From Bradyrhizobium barranii subsp. barranii (GTDB lineage: Bacteria; Pseudomonadota; Alphaproteobacteria; Rhizobiales; Xanthobacteraceae): a stretch of 64,000 nucleotides of DNA. The translations under genes were made by a program, and so were the position numbers. Below, one piece after another: positions 1 through 7,622 of the stretch (the first letter of the stretch is position 1; each line of letters opens with the position of its first letter). Location: positions 2,587,501 to 2,651,500 of the forward strand of contig NZ_CP086136.1 in NCBI RefSeq assembly GCF_017565645.3, read 5' to 3'. The notes under the pieces were generated by a model. That model did not search any database. It saw nothing but the letters and a program-made list of their open reading frames with translations, and was not told the origin of the DNA.

Positions 1-5
1 CTATC

Positions 6-803
6 GTGCGCCAGGCGAAGGTCCTGAAGCTGGCTCGCAGCACGGTCTACTATGAACCTCGGCCAGTTTCGGCCGAGGACCTTGCCTTGATGCGTCGGCT
101 CGATGAGCTGCATCTCGATTATCCCTTCGCGGGAGCGCGTATGCTGCGATCGTTGCTGCGGCGGGAGGGCGTATACGCCGGTCGCCGCCACATCGCGACG
201 CTGATGAAGCGCATGCGGATCGAGGCGGTCTATCGTCGCCCGAACACGAGCAAGCCGGCTCCGGGTCACAAGATCTACCCGTACCTGTTGCGCGGATTGA
301 AGATCGAGCGGCCCGACCATGCGTGGGCAATGGACATCACCTACATTCCGATGCGGCGTGGCTTCGTCTATCTCGCGGCGGTCGTCGATGTGTTCAGCCG
401 ACGGGTCCTGGCCCATCGCGTCTCGATCACAATGGAGGCGGCCTTCTGCGTCGAAGCGGTCCAGGAGGCGTTGGCGAAGCACGGCAGGCCCGAGATTTTC
501 AACACGGATCAGGGCAGCCAGTTCACCAGCCTCGAGTTCACCGATGTGCTGCTGGACGCGAAGATCGCCATCAGCATGGACGGCAAGGGCGCCTGGCGCG
601 ACAACGTGTTTGTCGAGCGGCTCTGGCGCACGGTCAAATACGAAGAAGTATATCTCCGCGCCTACGACAGCGTGTCCGAGGCGCGAGCGTCAATTGCCAA
701 GTATCTGGCCTTCTACAATCAGGGACGCCCTCACTCGAGCCTTGACGGGCGCACGCCCGACGAGGCTTACTTCGGCACGCAAGCTATGGTGATGGCCGCA
801 TGA
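6..803 (+). CDS. IS3-family transposase OrfB (5' end cut by window)
   Basis: This is the integrase-like catalytic subunit of an IS3-family transposase, which cuts and joins transposon ends. An HTH_21-type segment (about residues 30-85) is followed by an rve integrase core. The DDE triad is visible: Asp in AMDITYIP, Asp in NTDQGSQF, and Glu in VERLWRTVKYEEVY. The C-terminal end YNQGRPHSSLDGRTPDEAYF is typical of the family. In IS3 elements OrfB is normally made as an OrfAB fusion by -1 frameshifting. OrfA would lie left of the window, so the apparent GTG start at 6 is probably not the real start. Confidence 0.9.
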   Translation: MRQAKVLKLARSTVYYEPRPVSAEDLALMRRLDELHLDYPFAGARMLRSLLRREGVYAGRRHIATLMKRMRIEAVYRRPNTSKPAPGHKIYPYLLRGLKIERPDHAWAMDITYIPMRRGFVYLAAVVDVFSRRVLAHRVSITMEAAFCVEAVQEALAKHGRPEIFNTDQGSQFTSLEFTDVLLDAKIAISMDGKGAWRDNVFVERLWRTVKYEEVYLRAYDSVSEARASIAKYLAFYNQGRPHSSLDGRTPDEAYFGTQAMVMAA

Positions 804-812
804 CCGTCGCCG

Positions 813-869
813 ACGGTTTTGTCGTCGCTCTGGTCGGGCTACGCCCTCCCGACGCAACGACAAAACCGT
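813..869 (+). terminator. Long hairpin downstream of the transposase gene
   Basis: Perfect 13-bp inverted arms (ACGGTTTTGTCGT at 813-825 and its complement at 857-869) flank a GC-rich loop that itself contains GTCGGG/CCCGAC arms. It starts 10 bp after the transposase stop codon. It could end transcription of the transposase, or protect the element from read-through of outside transcription. There is no clear T-run, so the terminator role is inferred. Confidence 0.45.
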
Positions 870-1044
870 AAAGCCCCGCGTTCAGCATAACCCGGCAGGA
901 ATCCACTTAAATCCAGCGGGGCGCTGTCCAAACAACCGGGGCCAGCTCTTTATAAATTCCGACATTCGCGCTCAGGAATAATGGTTCGAACGGACAAAGC
1001 GGCGCGGCTCCTGGCGCGGTTCATTCTATTCAAGGGAGACCAGC

Positions 1045-4000
1045 GTGGGCACAGCGATTCGTAGCAGCGGAATGATCCGCGAGGCCTCTCGGCTCGCCGC
1101 AGCCGGCGAGCTCGGAAATTCGGATGTCATTCGACTCTTGCAGATTCCTCATAGCAAAGAGGACGTTCAAGAAGTCCTTCGCACCTTCGAGCAGCAACTG
1201 TCCCGAGAAGCGAAGAGCAAGTTGACTTTGGACGCGTTCGTGCCGCCACCGTCCGATGTCGATAATGAGCGGTACGAACCACTCTTCGACAAGTACATCA
1301 TCACGGGCAAGACCTATACGACCGCCAGCGGCGCAGTCGTGCCGAATGAGCTTCAGTATTATAACGGTCAAATGGTGCACCTCTACGGCGAGTGCTCCAA
1401 TGTACCTCTCGTGAATGCCGCATTGGCCGGCAGTGGCTACAGGCCGATAACCTTGAAGTACGCGGACGGCAGGCACGCGGCTGTCGCACAGCTCTGGTCG
1501 AATAAGTTCACCGACACCTCGATCGGGCCGTATGCCGCTATGTTCATAGTGGTTGCTGCCGTGGCGGACAACGCTCCCGAAAGCCAGGCGTCCCTGAGGG
1601 CGGCCTCCAACGGCGCATCGAGCGTGCTTGTGATGCTTGATGGATCGTTCGATCCCGCAGCAGCGGTGTATGAGAACAAAGCGCGGATGTACATGTTCCG
1701 ACTGCTCGATACGACCCAGGTTGCGATCGACGTCGGCCGCGAGCGCATGGGTACCGACAAGCGGCCCGGGACCATCGACATGGCGTGCAACGGACGCCGG
1801 CTTCACTTATCGATCAAAGACCAGCACAGACGTGGCGTCGTCCAGGGAGACCTGGAGCTAACCGGGGATCCGACGGCATACGGGTCCGTGTTAGCACAGG
1901 CGGCCAAAACAGCCGGCGTCACGCTGCAGGCGCTTCCGCGCGGTACCGAATGCGTCTACCCGGCGGTCGCGCGCATCGGGCAGGAGCCGGTCGTTTGCTG
2001 GCAGTGGCGAAGCGATGTCGCCCCTCGGCTGCAGCCGGTGATGCCAGGATCTTTGCACTTCGACCGGAGCTCGGAAGAAGGTCGGACCCTTCTCGCATGG
2101 GGCTTCACGCCCAAAGTGCTGGGTTTTTTTCCCAAGGTGCGGGGGGTGATCACCGGCCTGGCGGATCAGACCCCGCGTTGCGCCCGCGACAGTTCGGCTG
2201 CATGCGAGGGAATGGCAAGCGCCGGCTCGCGCCTTCGTTGGGGGGCATCCGAAGAGGCCGCCTCTGCCCCATCCCGCTTGGCTTGGAATACGAGCTTCCT
2301 CGGATCATTGAAGGTAGTGCTCCGCAAAGAATTGGTCGGCCCAATGTCCGACGGCCTCCGGGTCAATTGGCACATCACGGAAGGGACCTTCGTTGGGCCG
2401 GGTCACGATGCCGTCGTGTTACCCGGCGCGGCGGATTGGATGCATATCCGCCCGGATGGAATTGCGATCGTCAACGTCCGGGCGTGTTTCGAGACGCGGG
2501 ACCGTGTTCGCGTGTACGGCGCCTACGGTGGGGTCGCCGATTTTGGTCCCGACGGCTACGCTCAGGCGCTGCGCGGTGAGTATGACCAGCAAATCTCCGC
2601 CGTGGTCACACCGACATACGAGACTGCGGATCCGAGGCTCGAATGGCTCAACCGCGTCCAGTGCATCGGTGTGGGGAAGGTGGACATGAGCGCGCTTCGC
2701 GCGCAGTTCGACATGTACGTGGTGCGGGTGGGGGAGCGAGCACAAGAGGCGTCCAGCGCTGCAGCACAGTCACCGATACCGGAGCAGATCATCACCGCGG
2801 TTGAACGTTTTCGCGCCGCGATTCCTGCCAATTTCGATCCGATCTACGTCGAGAAAGTCGTCATACCGTTCTTCCTGACGAACGTTTACGAAGGGGAGCG
2901 GCCCCTGTTGCCAATGATTGACCTTAATTTCAGTAAGGAGAATGCACTCCCTCGTGATCGTTTTGGCCTCATCTATCGTGACTGGAAACCGACCCCTGAG
3001 GAGGGCGTGATGGTTTTCCTGCAAGGTCTCGAGAAGCGGGGTGAGAATAATCTTCGCAAGCGAATCTATTTTTCGGCGGTGACGCCCGATCTCTATAAGC
3101 CGATGTACCGCGCCAAAGTTACAGCTTTTTTTGACAAGCTCTTAGATCAGAAATTCGCTGACAGGCCATTCATGCAGCATTACCTCGACCACTATTTCGA
3201 CCTCTATTGGGACCTTCACCTTGGACTTGTTGGCAGCGATATTCCCCGTGATGTTCGTGAAATAGGAGAGGCGTTCAATACGGTCTTTGCCTATCGGGAT
3301 CCGTTGCTGCCAGTTACCTACCAAAACTATATGAAGGTTCGTGAGCTTCAGGATTTTCTCAAATCGTGGATCGGCAAACGCATCGACGATATCCAATCGG
3401 GCAAAATCAAAAATCCCGAGAGAACCATGGCTTGGCATTGGCTGAAGAATGCCCAGGACGGCGGTCATTTCAGCAAGAAGGACATGGTCATTGAGTGCCT
3501 CCACGATTTCGTCGCGCTAAGCCAATGGGGCAATGCGATTTTCCGGGTCATGTCGCTCCTGTCGGAAGACCGCGGCGACCAGGCTGTGCGAGCATCATTT
3601 CAGAAGACAATGAGCGGAAATTTCGACACTGCCGGAGGTGCGTCTTTCTCGCCACTTGAGCTATTCGTAATGGAATTGTTTCGCGTGATTTCGCCGAACG
3701 GTGGCAGCGTCTCCGCCATCCATGATGCGAGATCAAGCGTCCGCGGGGAGGCTCCGCAGCAAAAGCTCGACATGCCGTTTGAAAGGGACAGCTATGTATC
3801 CACACCGCATGCCAGCACCAGCCTGGATCCGGTTCACTGGACGGATCCGAATACGTTCGATCCGCAACGATATCTCCGCGTCCCGACCAGCGCGCAGATC
3901 AACGATGACAAATGTCGGCAAATCGGCCTGGCACGGTGTCCCTTTGACATCACCAGTTTCAAGATCAAGGACGGACGAAATGCCCGTATTACAAATAGCG

Positions 4001-4263
4001 GCTTCGGCACGTTATTTGTCGTTGCGGACGAACGAAGCTATCCGGTTTGTGACTATGCCGGCTTTGCTCCGTTCGGCTTTGGATACCGACGATGTGCGGG
4101 TGAACGACTGACAATTCTCGTATTTGAGGACTTTTTGCGAAAGGTCTGGCGCGACAAGATCGCGTTTCGGAAGCTTGATCTGGCGAATCCTGCTCGCGTA
4201 CCAGTCGGACTGGACGCAGTGATCCAAGACGATATCGGGTTCTACAGATCCGCCTTGCGATAG
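1045..4263 (+). CDS. Three-domain protein: acetoacetate-decarboxylase-like, DUF3237, cytochrome P450-like
   Basis: A 1072-residue protein starting at GTG, with AGGGAG six bases upstream. Residues about 75-275 resemble the acetoacetate decarboxylase superfamily: a TDTSIGPY segment, then VGRERMGTDKR with Lys239 where the family carries its Schiff-base lysine. Residues about 415-562 form a DUF3237 domain (DGLRVNWHITEGTFVGP, WLNRVQCIGVGKVDM). Residues about 590-1072 are P450-like: K-helix ExxR as E877-L-F-R880, a FDPQRYL segment, and the heme loop FGFGYRRCAG with Cys1017 as the likely thiolate ligand. The usual I-helix acid/Thr pair is not recognisable (ALSQWGNAI instead). That suggests a P450 that does not activate O2 normally, as in isomerase or dehydratase types, but this is inference. 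No signal peptide or membrane anchor is seen. It is first in the encapsulin gene set and a candidate cargo. Confidence 0.72.
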   Translation: MGTAIRSSGMIREASRLAAAGELGNSDVIRLLQIPHSKEDVQEVLRTFEQQLSREAKSKLTLDAFVPPPSDVDNERYEPLFDKYIITGKTYTTASGAVVPNELQYYNGQMVHLYGECSNVPLVNAALAGSGYRPITLKYADGRHAAVAQLWSNKFTDTSIGPYAAMFIVVAAVADNAPESQASLRAASNGASSVLVMLDGSFDPAAAVYENKARMYMFRLLDTTQVAIDVGRERMGTDKRPGTIDMACNGRRLHLSIKDQHRRGVVQGDLELTGDPTAYGSVLAQAAKTAGVTLQALPRGTECVYPAVARIGQEPVVCWQWRSDVAPRLQPVMPGSLHFDRSSEEGRTLLAWGFTPKVLGFFPKVRGVITGLADQTPRCARDSSAACEGMASAGSRLRWGASEEAASAPSRLAWNTSFLGSLKVVLRKELVGPMSDGLRVNWHITEGTFVGPGHDAVVLPGAADWMHIRPDGIAIVNVRACFETRDRVRVYGAYGGVADFGPDGYAQALRGEYDQQISAVVTPTYETADPRLEWLNRVQCIGVGKVDMSALRAQFDMYVVRVGERAQEASSAAAQSPIPEQIITAVERFRAAIPANFDPIYVEKVVIPFFLTNVYEGERPLLPMIDLNFSKENALPRDRFGLIYRDWKPTPEEGVMVFLQGLEKRGENNLRKRIYFSAVTPDLYKPMYRAKVTAFFDKLLDQKFADRPFMQHYLDHYFDLYWDLHLGLVGSDIPRDVREIGEAFNTVFAYRDPLLPVTYQNYMKVRELQDFLKSWIGKRIDDIQSGKIKNPERTMAWHWLKNAQDGGHFSKKDMVIECLHDFVALSQWGNAIFRVMSLLSEDRGDQAVRASFQKTMSGNFDTAGGASFSPLELFVMELFRVISPNGGSVSAIHDARSSVRGEAPQQKLDMPFERDSYVSTPHASTSLDPVHWTDPNTFDPQRYLRVPTSAQINDDKCRQIGLARCPFDITSFKIKDGRNARITNSGFGTLFVVADERSYPVCDYAGFAPFGFGYRRCAGERLTILVFEDFLRKVWRDKIAFRKLDLANPARVPVGLDAVIQDDIGFYRSALR

Positions 4264-4773
4264 CGTATCGCGCCGCTGGCAAGCGGTTTTTCGCCGTCGC
4301 AAGCGGGCTGGCGCCGGCGTGGGGAGATCCAGCAGGTCGCCCAACTACCGGCAGCAGCCCCTGTCCTGTACACGCAATACAATGTAGTCTATTAGACAGA
4401 ACCAGGATCCGAAGTCGGTCGAGCAAATGCAAGGCAAATGCTATGGATCGAAAAGCGCGGTCGAAGACTCGGGGCTCTCTCCTCCGGGGGCGTCGCCGCT
4501 GTCGCGTTTACCGGAACTTGCCGATGCGGCTGGCGTCCAGACCGGGGCGGCCCAAAAGCGCGGCCTTCTTCGACAACCTTTTGACGCGCTTCAATCAGCA
4601 CGCCAAAACGCTGCGCGCTTGGGAGACTCCTCGGTGCGGCAGGCGGCGGCTTGCACACCCCCCATGGTGACCAATCCCGGCGATCTCATTGCGCGCGCAC
4701 TCGAAATCCTCGCCGAGGAAGACGAAGCATGGCGGGTGCGCCGGGGTCTCGATCTCACGCCGCGGAGCGTCCG
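4264..4773. other. 510-bp gap with only weak ORFs
   Basis: No gene is convincing here. A frame from 4427 to 4777 and another from 4443 to 4670 are open, but most of their predicted residues look non-coding. Only the last 37 codons of the first frame (from ATG 4663: MVTNPGDLIARALEILAEED...) look protein-like. Its TGA overlaps the GTG at 4774 (GTGA). It may therefore be a short leader that couples translation to the next gene, or the remnant of a decayed gene. Confidence 0.35.
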
Positions 4774-5811
4774 GTGAATTCCCCGTCGCGCGGATTCGTC
4801 GATAGACGGCCGTGCGTTTTCGCGGAAGCTGCGGCAAAGCCCTCGCCTATTCCGGCGTGTGACCGGTTTCTTCCGGCGCCTTCCCTGACGCTGCAAACGG
4901 ATGAAGCTTTAGCTACGGCAGCATGCATGCCTTCGATGCAGCGCGCACGGGACGGCTCGGAGTTGCGATGGGGCGAGGCGGATACGCCCGTGCCCCCCGC
5001 GGTGATTTCTCCGGGAACCCCGGCATCGGTCACGGTAGCGGTCTCTCCAGTGCGGCCGGGTCACGCTGTCACGGTAGAGTACCGGGTGAACGGAGGCCCG
5101 GTCCGTCAGGCAATCGGGCAATCCGCCCCGCGCGTCCACGGTGCGAACGGTCGGCTATTCCGGGCGCTCCTGCCGGGCCAATCCGGCGGAACGGTGGAGT
5201 TTCTGCCGGTGCTTGGCTTTGCCGGCCAGCCGATCTCTCCGCGCCTACGGGAGTCCGCCAAATGTCCCCGGTACCAGGTGGGTTGCGGAGCGGCCCCGGT
5301 CGAGACCGCTGCTCTACCTGCAGGCGAGCCCCGCTGGGACTGGGATGCCACGTTCCTCTGGGCCGGCACGGTGGCCATCCGTACGGAAGTAATAGGCGTT
5401 ATGCCGGATGGACTGCGGATCAACTTGCACGTCACGGAGGGACGCTTCGTTGGGCCGCGCTTCGAGGGGATCGTCCGGCCCGGCGGGGTCAACTGGCTGC
5501 GCATCCGCAAGGACGGTGTTGGAATAGTCAACGTGACGGAGTGTCTGCAGACGCGGTCTGGTGCGCGGATCGACTGCTTGTATGATGGCATCCTAGACCT
5601 GGGTGCGGACGGCTACGCACGTGCCATCCGCGGCGACTTCGGTATATTGCCGCCGTTCGTTCTTGCTCCGACCTACGCGACTGCTGACAAAGAACTCGCC
5701 TGGCTCAACCGCGCCCAGTGTATTGGCGTTGGCAGAGTGGACATGAAGACGCTTCGCGCCGCGTACGACATATACGTCGTAACGGCGGGGGCAGCAAAAC
5801 ATGTAGAGTGA
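4774..5811 (+). CDS. DUF3237 domain protein with N-terminal Ig-like region
   Basis: About 345 residues from a GTG at 4774 that overlaps an upstream stop as GTGA; an ATG at 4651 in the same frame is a possible alternative. The C-terminal ~145 residues are a DUF3237 domain (PDGLRINLHVTEGRFVGP, GGVNWLRIRKDGVGIVNV, AWLNRAQCIGVGRVDM). They closely resemble the internal DUF3237 domain of the preceding P450 fusion, including a GSxLRWG segment further upstream in both proteins. The middle (PASVTVAVSPVRPGHAVTVEYRVNGG) looks like a beta-sandwich of Ig type. DUF3237 is a small barrel-like family of unknown biochemical role. Sharing it across two genes of one locus suggests a common ligand or mutual assembly. 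It is followed 126 bp later by the encapsulin gene. Confidence 0.7.
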   Translation: MNSPSRGFVDRRPCVFAEAAAKPSPIPACDRFLPAPSLTLQTDEALATAACMPSMQRARDGSELRWGEADTPVPPAVISPGTPASVTVAVSPVRPGHAVTVEYRVNGGPVRQAIGQSAPRVHGANGRLFRALLPGQSGGTVEFLPVLGFAGQPISPRLRESAKCPRYQVGCGAAPVETAALPAGEPRWDWDATFLWAGTVAIRTEVIGVMPDGLRINLHVTEGRFVGPRFEGIVRPGGVNWLRIRKDGVGIVNVTECLQTRSGARIDCLYDGILDLGADGYARAIRGDFGILPPFVLAPTYATADKELAWLNRAQCIGVGRVDMKTLRAAYDIYVVTAGAAKHVE

Positions 5812-5937
5812 AGACTTATTCGAAGCCGCACTCGTGGAGTGCACACCGACGGTGTTTTGAGTTCAAGATATTTGCGTTCGTGCGCAAGCACAAACGACAT
5901 CTCGTTCCCGATGTATCTAATTAGGGGGGCCTCTGAG

Positions 5938-6846
5938 ATGACAACCGATAATCCGCAAGTGCCTTGGACCGACGAGCAGTGGGCTCGCGTCAACAAAGCC
6001 GTTCAAGAGGAAGCTAGCCGCGTGCGGATCGCGGCGACGTTCCTTCCGTTGCTTGGACCGCTGCCCGGGGATACCGACTTCGTGAGGCGGGAACGTATCC
6101 CGCCGGATGCGATGACTATTCAGGACAGGCGTGTCATCCAATTGGCGACGTTACAGGTAAGGGTGACCGTGCGCGGTGCGCAGATGGCCGATCCGGAGAT
6201 GACCAGCGTGCTGGCCTTATTCCGGCGCGCTGCCAGCGTACTGGCTCGTCTTGAGGACGCCGTCGTCTTCAGGGGATTGGTGCCAGACCCGGCAAACAAG
6301 GGACCGGATGATAGGTTTGCCCCTCCCATAAGTGTCGGCCCACGGCAAAGGGTCTGGGAAATCACCGGCGGCCAGGAAAGCCGTGGACTTTGGACAATCC
6401 CACACCGATTCTCTCAGGTGCCGGAGGTTGACATTGCAGCGGTGCCGCTCGCAACCAAAGACGCGCGGCTGGTGGTCGGGGTAGCCCAGGCCATTGGCCT
6501 CCTGGAAGCGCAGGGCCACTTCGGACCGTTCGCGGTGGTGCTTGACCAGGCGCTGTTTCTTGTCGCTCAGACGCCATCGCCGGCTCTTGTATTGGCGCAA
6601 GATCGCATCCTCCCGTTTCTGGGCGGCGGTCCGCTGCTCCGCTCGTCCACGCTTAATGCGGCTCCCGGCGTTGCAAACGGCGTGGTTGTGGCACTTGGCG
6701 GCGAGCCAGTCGAGCTAGTCATCGCCACAGACGTATGCGTCCAGTTCTTGCAGGTCACAGCCGAGCCGAATTTCGTCTTCCGTGTGTGCGAAAAGATGGC
6801 GCTCCGCATCAAGGAACCCGAAGCGATCGTACGGCTGATTGATTAG
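5938..6846 (+). CDS. Encapsulin shell protein (linocin M18/HK97 fold)
   Basis: A 302-residue shell protein predicted to self-assemble into an icosahedral protein nanocompartment in the cytoplasm. The start is ATG 5938, after AGGGGGG. The match to family 1 encapsulins spans the whole length. The N-terminal helix is WTDEQWARVNKAVQEEASRV. A P-domain stretch FRRAASVLARLEDAVVFRG (95-113) matches the classical ...EDEVIFRG. HFGPFAVVLDQALF (194-207) matches ...GPYTLVI. The C-terminal sheet is GVVVALGGEPVELVIATDVCVQFL...FVFRVCEKMALRIKEPEAIVRL. It is longer than the Thermotoga shell protein mainly through an insertion of about 30 residues after FRG (115-148). There is no cyclic-nucleotide-binding insertion as in family 2B. 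No DyP peroxidase, ferritin-like or desulfurase cargo gene is nearby; the neighbours are a P450 fusion and isoprenoid enzymes. Annotation pipelines may leave it hypothetical because the sequence is divergent. Confidence 0.82.
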   Translation: MTTDNPQVPWTDEQWARVNKAVQEEASRVRIAATFLPLLGPLPGDTDFVRRERIPPDAMTIQDRRVIQLATLQVRVTVRGAQMADPEMTSVLALFRRAASVLARLEDAVVFRGLVPDPANKGPDDRFAPPISVGPRQRVWEITGGQESRGLWTIPHRFSQVPEVDIAAVPLATKDARLVVGVAQAIGLLEAQGHFGPFAVVLDQALFLVAQTPSPALVLAQDRILPFLGGGPLLRSSTLNAAPGVANGVVVALGGEPVELVIATDVCVQFLQVTAEPNFVFRVCEKMALRIKEPEAIVRLID

Positions 6847-6958
6847 GTGCCGCGACTTCGGGGCACCATAGCGATTGACATTTCCGACGATCGCGGCGTG
6901 TACGGACAATGTCTCGGGGCCAAGCTCACTTGATCGCTACTCACCTCGGTACAAAACT

Positions 6959-6964
6959 AGGAGG
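6959..6964 (+). promoter_or_regulatory. Strong Shine-Dalgarno that decides the start of the next gene
   Basis: AGGAGG lies 2 bases before ATG 6967 and 8 bases before ATG 6973. The spacing favours 6973 as the real start of the 154-residue protein. Confidence 0.6.
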
Positions 6965-6972
6965 AGATGCAA

Positions 6973-7437
6973 ATGCAAATCGCAATAAACACTGCGGTTT
7001 TGAAATCTGTCCATGCGATGACAGAGGAGGAGGCCGGGGAGACAATTGGACAAACCAGAAGAGTGAGGATCAACGAGGACACGCTAATCGAACCGGAACG
7101 CCAGAAAGACGAGTTCACCGTGGAAGCGCCCAACCTCGATGACGGTCTATTGTTCATTAACTTAATTGACGTACACGGGGCGTCCATCGCTGACCTCGCA
7201 TATGATCTGAAAGCAGGAAAATTCCGTCGGTTTGAATCAGACACCAAACCTGCGGCTTCCGCTAAGGCCAATCCGCAGGCCGATCCAGGGCGCGACCTTG
7301 GGCTCGCGCTGCAGATCGGTAACAGGACTGCGGTCACAACGTTTTTGAAACATCATCCCAAGGGATTCTACGCCGACCTGGCAAAGGCTCAGCTTGAGAA
7401 GATCGAGACCGAGGAAGCCGCAGCCAAGAAACCGTGA
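6973..7437 (+). CDS. Small uncharacterised protein with C-terminal TPR-like helix
   Basis: 154 residues from ATG 6973 (strong AGGAGG), or 156 from 6967. The N-terminal half is acidic and strand-rich, with no family I recognise. A Pro/Ala-rich linker (about 90-108) follows. The C-terminal segment GNRTAVTTFLKHHPKGFYADLAKAQLEKI resembles the short TPR/SEL1-like helical pairs (FLKxxPxGxxADLAxxxL) found at the ends of many rhizobial regulatory and caspase-like proteins. No signal peptide. It lies between the encapsulin and the flavoenzyme/prenyl synthase gene, in the same direction, so it may be an adaptor or accessory of the compartment. That role is only positional. Confidence 0.6.
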   Translation: MQIAINTAVLKSVHAMTEEEAGETIGQTRRVRINEDTLIEPERQKDEFTVEAPNLDDGLLFINLIDVHGASIADLAYDLKAGKFRRFESDTKPAASAKANPQADPGRDLGLALQIGNRTAVTTFLKHHPKGFYADLAKAQLEKIETEEAAAKKP

Positions 7438-7622
7438 ACTTTTCTACTTGGTCAAATACAGATGGCTGCTGGCGTACGTTTGGCAACTTTGGGCAATGAA
7501 GCTCGTGCTTGAAAGTGCTCGCGAGATCGTCGAGAGTGATCCGATGTGTCGCGTCCCGCGCGATCGGTGACGCCTCCAAAGCTGGCTAAAAGTCGAACTA
7601 AGTGGTCATGGCTCGGTGAAGC

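Larger units (their letters stand above)
1..948 (+). mobile_element. IS3-family insertion sequence, right part
   Basis: This is the 3' portion of an IS3-type element, cut by the left edge of the window. It contains the OrfB transposase gene and about 145 bp of non-coding tail. The tail holds a strong hairpin (perfect 13-bp arms at 813-825 and 857-869). The outer end is estimated near 940-950, where the sequence reads caaaccggg-type terminal DNA ending ccagctc. The left inverted repeat is outside the window, so the exact end and any target duplication cannot be fixed. It lies just upstream of the encapsulin gene set. Confidence 0.6.

Noticed and set aside
813..869. Inverted repeat considered as a CRISPR-like or att element
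   Set aside because: There is a single pair of arms with no spacer-repeat periodicity, and it belongs to the IS3 tail.
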